Made by a program: the position numbers and the translations under genes. A DNA stretch of 64,000 bases. Origin: Microbacteriaceae bacterium PS02068. Lineage in GTDB: Bacteria > Actinomycetota > Actinomycetes > Actinomycetales > Microbacteriaceae. Position 1 is the stretch's first letter. Each line of letters begins with the position of its first letter. Below, one piece after another: positions 62,580 through 64,000 of this stretch. The stretch is taken from positions 1 through 64,000 of the forward strand of contig JASCPF010000006.1 of assembly GCA_029959325.1 (NCBI GenBank), given 5' to 3'. Below the pieces are notes generated by a model that saw only the letters and a program-made list of their open reading frames with translations, was not told where the DNA came from and ran no database searches.

Positions 62580-63827
62580 GTGATCGTGGAGCAGCTCAGC
62601 CTCGTCGACTTCCGCAATTACGCGGTCGCCGATGTCGCGCTGGGCGCCGGGGCCAACGTGTTCGTCGGGCGCAACGGCCAAGGCAAGACGAACCTCGCCG
62701 AGGCCATCGGCTACTTCGCGACTCTCGGGTCGCATCGCGTGACGCAGGATGCCCCGATGGTCCGCGACGGCGCCGACGCCGCCATCGTGCGCATGCGCCT
62801 CGCCTACGGCGAGCGCCGCGTGCTGCTCGAAGCGCAGCTCAATCGCACCGGCAGCAACAAGGCGCGGGTCAACGGCGCCGCGGTCAAGACGAACGAACTG
62901 CCGAGATATGCCCAGGTGGTGCTCTTCGCTCCGGAGGATCTGCAGATCGTCCGCACCGACCCTTCCGCTCGGCGGCGCTTCGCCGATCAGCTGCTGATTC
63001 AGCGCGCTCCCCGGATGAGCGCGGTGCTCGGCGACTACGACCGGGTTCTCAAGCAGCGCACCGCGCTGCTGAAATCGGCTCGCGCGCGAGGCATCCGTGG
63101 CGATGCCCTCTCGACCCTGGATGTCTGGGATGACAAGCTCGTGCAGCTCGGCACCGAGGTGATCCGCGCGCGGCTCGCGCTCGCCGACGACCTCGCCGGA
63201 CCGGTTGCCGACGCTTACGCCGCGATCGCCGGCGCCGACCATCGGCCCGAACTCGAGTGGGTGCTCTCGATCGCCGGCGTCGATCCGGAAGAGGATGCCC
63301 CGCCGACCGCCTCGGTCCCCGCAGCGTCCGCGGTCCCCGCAGCGTCCGCGGCCCCCGCAGCGTCCGCGGCCCCCGAGCTCGTCGAGGGGTCGTCCACCCG
63401 CACCGCGCAGGAGATCGAACGCCAGTTCCGCGCGGCGCTCGCCGCTCGGCGCACCGCCGAGCTCGACCGCGGCCTCACACTCGTCGGGCCGCATCGCGAC
63501 GATCTCGCGCTGCGCGTGCGGGGACTCCCCGTGAAGGGCTATGCCTCGCACGGCGAGTCGTGGTCGGTCGCACTCGCCCTGCGCCTCGCGTCGGCGCAGC
63601 TGCTGCGGGCCGAGTCTCAGCTGGGAGATCCGGTGCTGATCCTCGATGACGTGTTCGCCGAGCTCGACACCGACCGGCGCGCGCGCCTGGCGACGCTCGT
63701 CGAGGGATACGAGCAGGTGGTCGTGACCGCCGCCGTCGAGGAGGATGTCCCGCTCGCGCTGCGCGCGCGGACGGTCCGGGTCGTGGCCGGCACGATTGTC
63801 ACGGAAACCGGTGGCGACGATGCCTGA
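62580..63827 (+). CDS. recF: DNA repair protein RecF with a repeat insertion
   Basis: A 415-aa SMC-like ATPase acting in gap repair with RecO and RecR. Walker A is GRNGQGKTN at residues 30-38, the signature region SHGESWSVALALRLA is near 325 and Walker B VLILDDVFAELD near 350. Residues 245-272 are an Ala/Pro/Ser insert made of three 18-base repeats and a PELVEG element; it splits no known motif but lengthens the protein. GTG start. Overlaps dciA by eight bases. Confidence 0.95.
   Translation: MIVEQLSLVDFRNYAVADVALGAGANVFVGRNGQGKTNLAEAIGYFATLGSHRVTQDAPMVRDGADAAIVRMRLAYGERRVLLEAQLNRTGSNKARVNGAAVKTNELPRYAQVVLFAPEDLQIVRTDPSARRRFADQLLIQRAPRMSAVLGDYDRVLKQRTALLKSARARGIRGDALSTLDVWDDKLVQLGTEVIRARLALADDLAGPVADAYAAIAGADHRPELEWVLSIAGVDPEEDAPPTASVPAASAVPAASAAPAASAAPELVEGSSTRTAQEIERQFRAALAARRTAELDRGLTLVGPHRDDLALRVRGLPVKGYASHGESWSVALALRLASAQLLRAESQLGDPVLILDDVFAELDTDRRARLATLVEGYEQVVVTAAVEEDVPLALRARTVRVVAGTIVTETGGDDA
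63313..63391 (+). repeat. Three 18-base repeats plus LVEG element inside recF
   Basis: Units CGGTCCCCGCAGCGTCCG start at 63313, 63331 and 63349 (the third has one change). They are capped by CCCCGAGCTCGTCGAGGGG, the same element as at 28816. The frame is kept throughout, giving repeated PAASA and then PELVEGSS. Confidence 0.88.
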
Positions 63828-64000
63828 CGACATCCCCGAAACCGTCGCCACCTACCTGCGGCTGCGCGGGCTCGAGCCCTCGCCGCGCGCCGCGCGGCGG
63901 CGCCGGCGCAAGGCCGCGGACGACGACGACAAGCAGCCGTTCACCGCGGGTCGCGATGCGAAGGGCATCGGCGACGTGCTCGCCGACCTCACGCGTCAGT
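63820..64000 (+). CDS. dciA: DciA-type replication protein (DUF721), N-terminal part
   Basis: The first 60 codons are inside the window: MPDDIPETVATYLRLRGLEP, a basic run RRRRRKA, an acidic DDDD and FTAGRDAKGIGDVLADLT. Genes of this family lie between recF and gyrB in actinobacteria and are thought to help load DnaB. ATG overlaps the recF stop by eight bases. The gene continues past the window. Confidence 0.88.
   Translation, partial: MPDDIPETVATYLRLRGLEPSPRAARRRRRKAADDDDKQPFTAGRDAKGIGDVLADLTRQ

Overview
The window looks like the replication-origin region of a high-GC actinobacterium. The gene order rpmH-rnpA-yidD-yidC-jag-rsmG-parA-parB on one side and dnaA-dnaN-recF-dciA on the other, with DUF6049-murJ-trxB-trxA and cca nearby, is typical of Actinobacteria. 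GTG starts, very GC-rich coding and a strong preference for gatgcc and gcatcc strings suggest Microbacteriaceae, probably Microbacterium-like; the genus is inference. Region 1 (1-5.5 kb) is accessory and visibly less GC-rich. It has the end of an IS3-family element, a PD-(D/E)XK-type nuclease gene cut off after about 31 codons by that IS, and a complete type III restriction-modification pair (mod, res). Region 2 (5.3-24.1 kb) is a metal-resistance island bounded by two direct, 51-base, palindrome-rich repeats about 84% identical (5316-5366 and 24034-24084). It begins with a Ni/Co-type ArsR-MFS pair and a TetR-regulated cation diffusion facilitator with three palindromic operators between them. 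A copper region follows: Cys-rich Csp, DUF6153, a DUF305 lipoprotein, a secreted beta-propeller-like lipoprotein, a tRNA-Cys gene and two leftward copper operons. Operon I is YHS - FAD oxidoreductase - CopB (CPH ATPase) - CsoR. Operon II is CopZ - secreted His-rich protein - CopA (CPC ATPase) - YHS - CsoR-like - FAD oxidoreductase - MFS - Tat-exported multicopper oxidase. Each operon starts at a palindromic CsoR-type box. The YHS, FAD oxidoreductase, CsoR and P-type ATPase genes are all present twice, and both oxidoreductases contain no cysteine. Region 3 (24.1-53 kb) is chromosomal backbone: dnaB, then rpsF-ssb-rpsR-rplI, an oligopeptide-type ABC transporter, an aldehyde dehydrogenase with DUF779, a two-component system beside several small membrane proteins, malQ, a GAF regulator, cca, a methyltransferase, DUF6049-murJ and trxB-trxA. 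Region 4 (53.5-64 kb) is the origin domain: parB-parA with three perfect parS sites, rsmG, jag, yidC, yidD, rnpA and rpmH running left; dnaA, oriC, dnaN, recF and the start of dciA running right. The backbone also carries short repeats of possible interest: 18-base tandem repeats capped by a PVEG/LVEG-coding element inside two genes including recF, a 12-base tandem repeat upstream of DUF6049, and a 53-54-base repeat on both sides of the ABC transporter operon.
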